From: Viscum album
Lineage: Eukaryota > Streptophyta > Magnoliopsida > Santalales > Viscaceae
Length of the DNA stretch: 64,000 nt
Direction of reading: 5' to 3'
Assembly (NCBI GenBank): GCA_963277665.1
Contig: OY728125.1
Span: forward strand, 1,718,346,889-1,718,410,888
Positions 61,434 through 64,000 of the stretch are shown here, piece by piece. Both the position numbers and the translations under genes were made by a program. Each line of letters starts with the position of its first letter. Within the stretch, counting starts at the first letter, position 1. The notes under the pieces are model-generated. The model was not told where the DNA came from. It saw nothing but the letters and a program-made list of their open reading frames with translations, and ran no database searches.

Positions 61434-64000
61434 CACAAATTGATCAGAGCCAAAACTCTACAATATCACATCAAATAGGCTAGGGGATGTAAACTAGAAC
61501 TGAATAGGTGTATCACAGAAATGGGAGTCCTTTTACAAAGGTATTGATATTCACACACCCAAAAATGACTCCATAAAATAGAGAAATGATATAAAAGATG
61601 TAAACCCCAATGTATGCATAAATCTATCCTCATATGGGGTACAACAAATGTAATGAATGATGAAAATGAAAAAAAACACATGCCCTTCCCAAAACTGTAA
61701 AATCATCTAACCTACTCAAAATGAGGGGATGGCTATATAATGAAACTCCCCGAAATCTCTTCATCTAAACTCTGGTAAACACCTCCTATGGTCATGTCCA
61801 CAAATATATGCCTTCTTTAGGTCCCCCATGGACTCTATTAAAAAAACATTTCTCATAAAAAGAAACTACGTGTATAGGAAAAACACATGCAGGGGTGAGT
61901 ATAACAATACCTAGTAGGTTCCCTGAAACCCAAAAGAAAAGGGACCATTTGAAAGGAATCGGCCCACTAAAACCAATATGTGGGAACCCAAAAGAGGGAG
62001 AAACTCCATCTTGATCCATCCTAATATATACAATACTAGTGAGCTTATTCCTATTCGATTTTAACCCATTAATGTGACAACACCCCATAGAAAACTAAAA
62101 ACACCTAGATATACTCATCTCAGACTCCAAGTCTCGTGAGTTATTGTCTTCATAACCAATTACAAGATTATACATGAGGATTTAAATGAAACAAACAACC
62201 ATTAAAATACACTCCACAAGAATAACAACCCCATATAGATCCCATATATGATATAAAATCCATAGGGATCATCTCTACTATTCATAATGGTACTTCCAAT
62301 AGAACACCCTCCATTAGGAACAACCAATTAAGTACAAATCTAGTGCCTAGACTTAGAGGTCCATTACTCACTAACATGCACCTAGTGAAACCTAAATGTA
62401 ACCCATTTGGATAGAACTTCTCCTAACCACATCCCAAATATGAGGAAGCAATGAACATGATTATGAAGTAGGTGCATCCATTGTTAAAATAGATAATATA
62501 GGGACACACACCTCACAACAACCCTGCAGCCAATGAATAACCATCTCCAAACAAACATGTGACTCCTCTTTCCCTCCTGTATTGAGTGGCCCACAACTCT
62601 CTCCTTTGAGGGAGTGCTTAATCTTATCCAGGTATTGAATGTAAACAAATGGAGGGTCCCTCTCTTCATAGGTACGCTTTATGGCTAAGCGATCTATTGC
62701 TCCATGGGAGACCCTACTCCACACCGCTACTTGAATATAGGAGAGTGTCACCTCGTAGATGAAGACATGAAACATTGTACGATAGAGGACTACCACTCAA
62801 TTGATATACTTCCTTCACCTTGAGACAAGAGAGGAGTAAAAATCTATGGATAGAGGACCTACGTCATAATACAAAAGGAGTGATCAACTCCATTAGTAGA
62901 GGACATTCACCTTGGTATGACATGAGACTACCAATCTACCTACAATATCACAATGTGGGACTTGCACTATACCCTAAAGTTCTGTACCGACCCCAAGCTA
63001 GGGGACTATCTCCCTCGTAATACAATGGTGTACCAACTCTGATGAAGCAACATGTATAGGGAACTTGAGACCTAGAACAACATGGGAGTTCTGACTATAA
63101 TGATAGAGGGACCACAAAATAACATAGTAGGGGAGTACAATGTTAATATAAACATCACATATTGATGCCCAGGACACTATCATGAAAAACACCATGGATA
63201 GAGGACCCAAAACTGGGTACAATATAGTAGGACCCACTAAATGCTCCTAATGAGTAAACCGGTCTCATGAAATGACATGGTAGGGAGCACTATCTCCATC
63301 TAAAGGAACCATACGAGGAACCTATTATCTATTCCATAGGGGAGCACTGATACAATAATAAATCCACCATGGGTAGACAATGCACACCCAGGATGTGAGG
63401 AATACCATCTGTACAAGTGTATATAGGTAAAGGAAACCAATTCGTTGATTCCTTAGAGATGTTATAGTGCTACTGTATATCTCTAAGAACCAATGAATAT
63501 ACAAAATCTGATAATTTCTTCTAAAATGAATTTCAAAATTAATATACCTTGAATTTTAACACTTCCATGGGTATGGTAACCACACAATTTTTTGGTAGGG
63601 GAGTACAGTTCTAGTAGAATAAAGAGTCTAGGGGAGCCACATTCTTTGTTTTTAGGTAGGGGAACCTACTGTAATATCATCCCAGTGATCCATCATGACA
63701 GCTACTATATGATAAGAACAACTACTAAAGTGTCATGTTCAAATCATACTACATCATATATCACAAAGCCTATAGTATCAACCTTCATATTTAACTTGGA
63801 AAAAATATCATGATAGAATAATCGCAATCATGAATCTATGTCCCAAATAAGGAGATGTACAATGATGAATATCTAAAGAAGATCCAATGAAATTACATGA
63901 CATGAACTTGGGATCACACTACATATGAACCTTCCAATGAACCTATAAGTTTCCTCTACTCTTGGTAATGGATGGATATTCAAGAATAAATGTAATGTAT
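61434..64000. repeat. Family Q long direct repeat, right copy (runs off the window)
   Basis: The direct partner of 54958-57400, starting at CACAAATTGATC next to an 11-base palindrome TCGGGACCCGA (61423-61433). The alignment with the left copy is good to about 62350 and then becomes looser through the short-repeat region. The right end lies beyond the window. Open frames on both strands (for example 61792-62088 and 62461-62796, minus) fall inside the repeat and are not supported as genes. Confidence 0.55.
63440..63498. repeat. Imperfect inverted repeat (hairpin)
   Basis: ATTCGTTGATTCCTTAGAGAT is followed after about 18 bases by ATCTCTAAGAACCAATGAAT, its near-complement. The arms of about 20 bases pair with three or four mismatches. 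It lies in the right family Q repeat in a place where the left copy does not clearly align, so it may be a small insertion. It has no protein context and no evident terminator role in this genome. Confidence 0.5.

Overview
The window looks like intergenic, transposon-filled nuclear DNA of a seed plant with a large genome. The evidence is a plant Athila-type Ty3/gypsy element, a Ty1/copia-like element, and a Cassandra TRIM array (LTR retroelements carrying 5S rRNA-derived sequence, known only from plants). Most of the window is very AT-rich and full of stop codons, and I see no intact host gene, rRNA locus, functional tRNA or CRISPR array. Species cannot be assigned from this sequence. All alignments were done by eye, so boundaries marked approximate are soft.

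Layout. (1) 1-5616: 3' half of a decayed + strand Athila-like element: RT, RNase H and integrase remnants, a 1.8 kb non-coding 3' region with two G-rich polypurine-type tracts and a tRNA-derived patch, then a 3' LTR of about 991 bp. (2) About 7500-21000: AT-rich DNA with three diverged + strand copies of one LTR-like repeat (called family P here), around 8.5, 13 and 19.7 kb. (3) About 21000-54957: a series of minus-strand LTR-like repeats (family M) alternating with shared internal sequence, which looks like a decayed LTR-internal-LTR-internal tandem. (4) 36078 to about 47965, inside one family M repeat: a + strand Ty1/copia-like element with LTRs of about 2.6 kb and a 3.1 kb internal region that shows only gag-like traces and no pol. 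(5) 38511-42099, inside the left LTR of that element: a minus-strand tandem array of ten Cassandra LTR copies or remnants and nine internal segments, flanked by one perfect 5-bp target duplication (TGTGT). (6) About 54958-64000: a less AT-rich, unclassified retroelement-like unit (family Q), with two long direct repeats around a 4 kb centre; the right repeat runs off the window.

The most informative structure is the three-level nest: family M repeat, then copia-like element, then Cassandra array. The single target duplication around the whole Cassandra array suggests that it entered as one insertion and then expanded, or inserted as a preformed multimer, before losing parts of several units. 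I found no candidate for a new protein-based system; the novelty here is structural.
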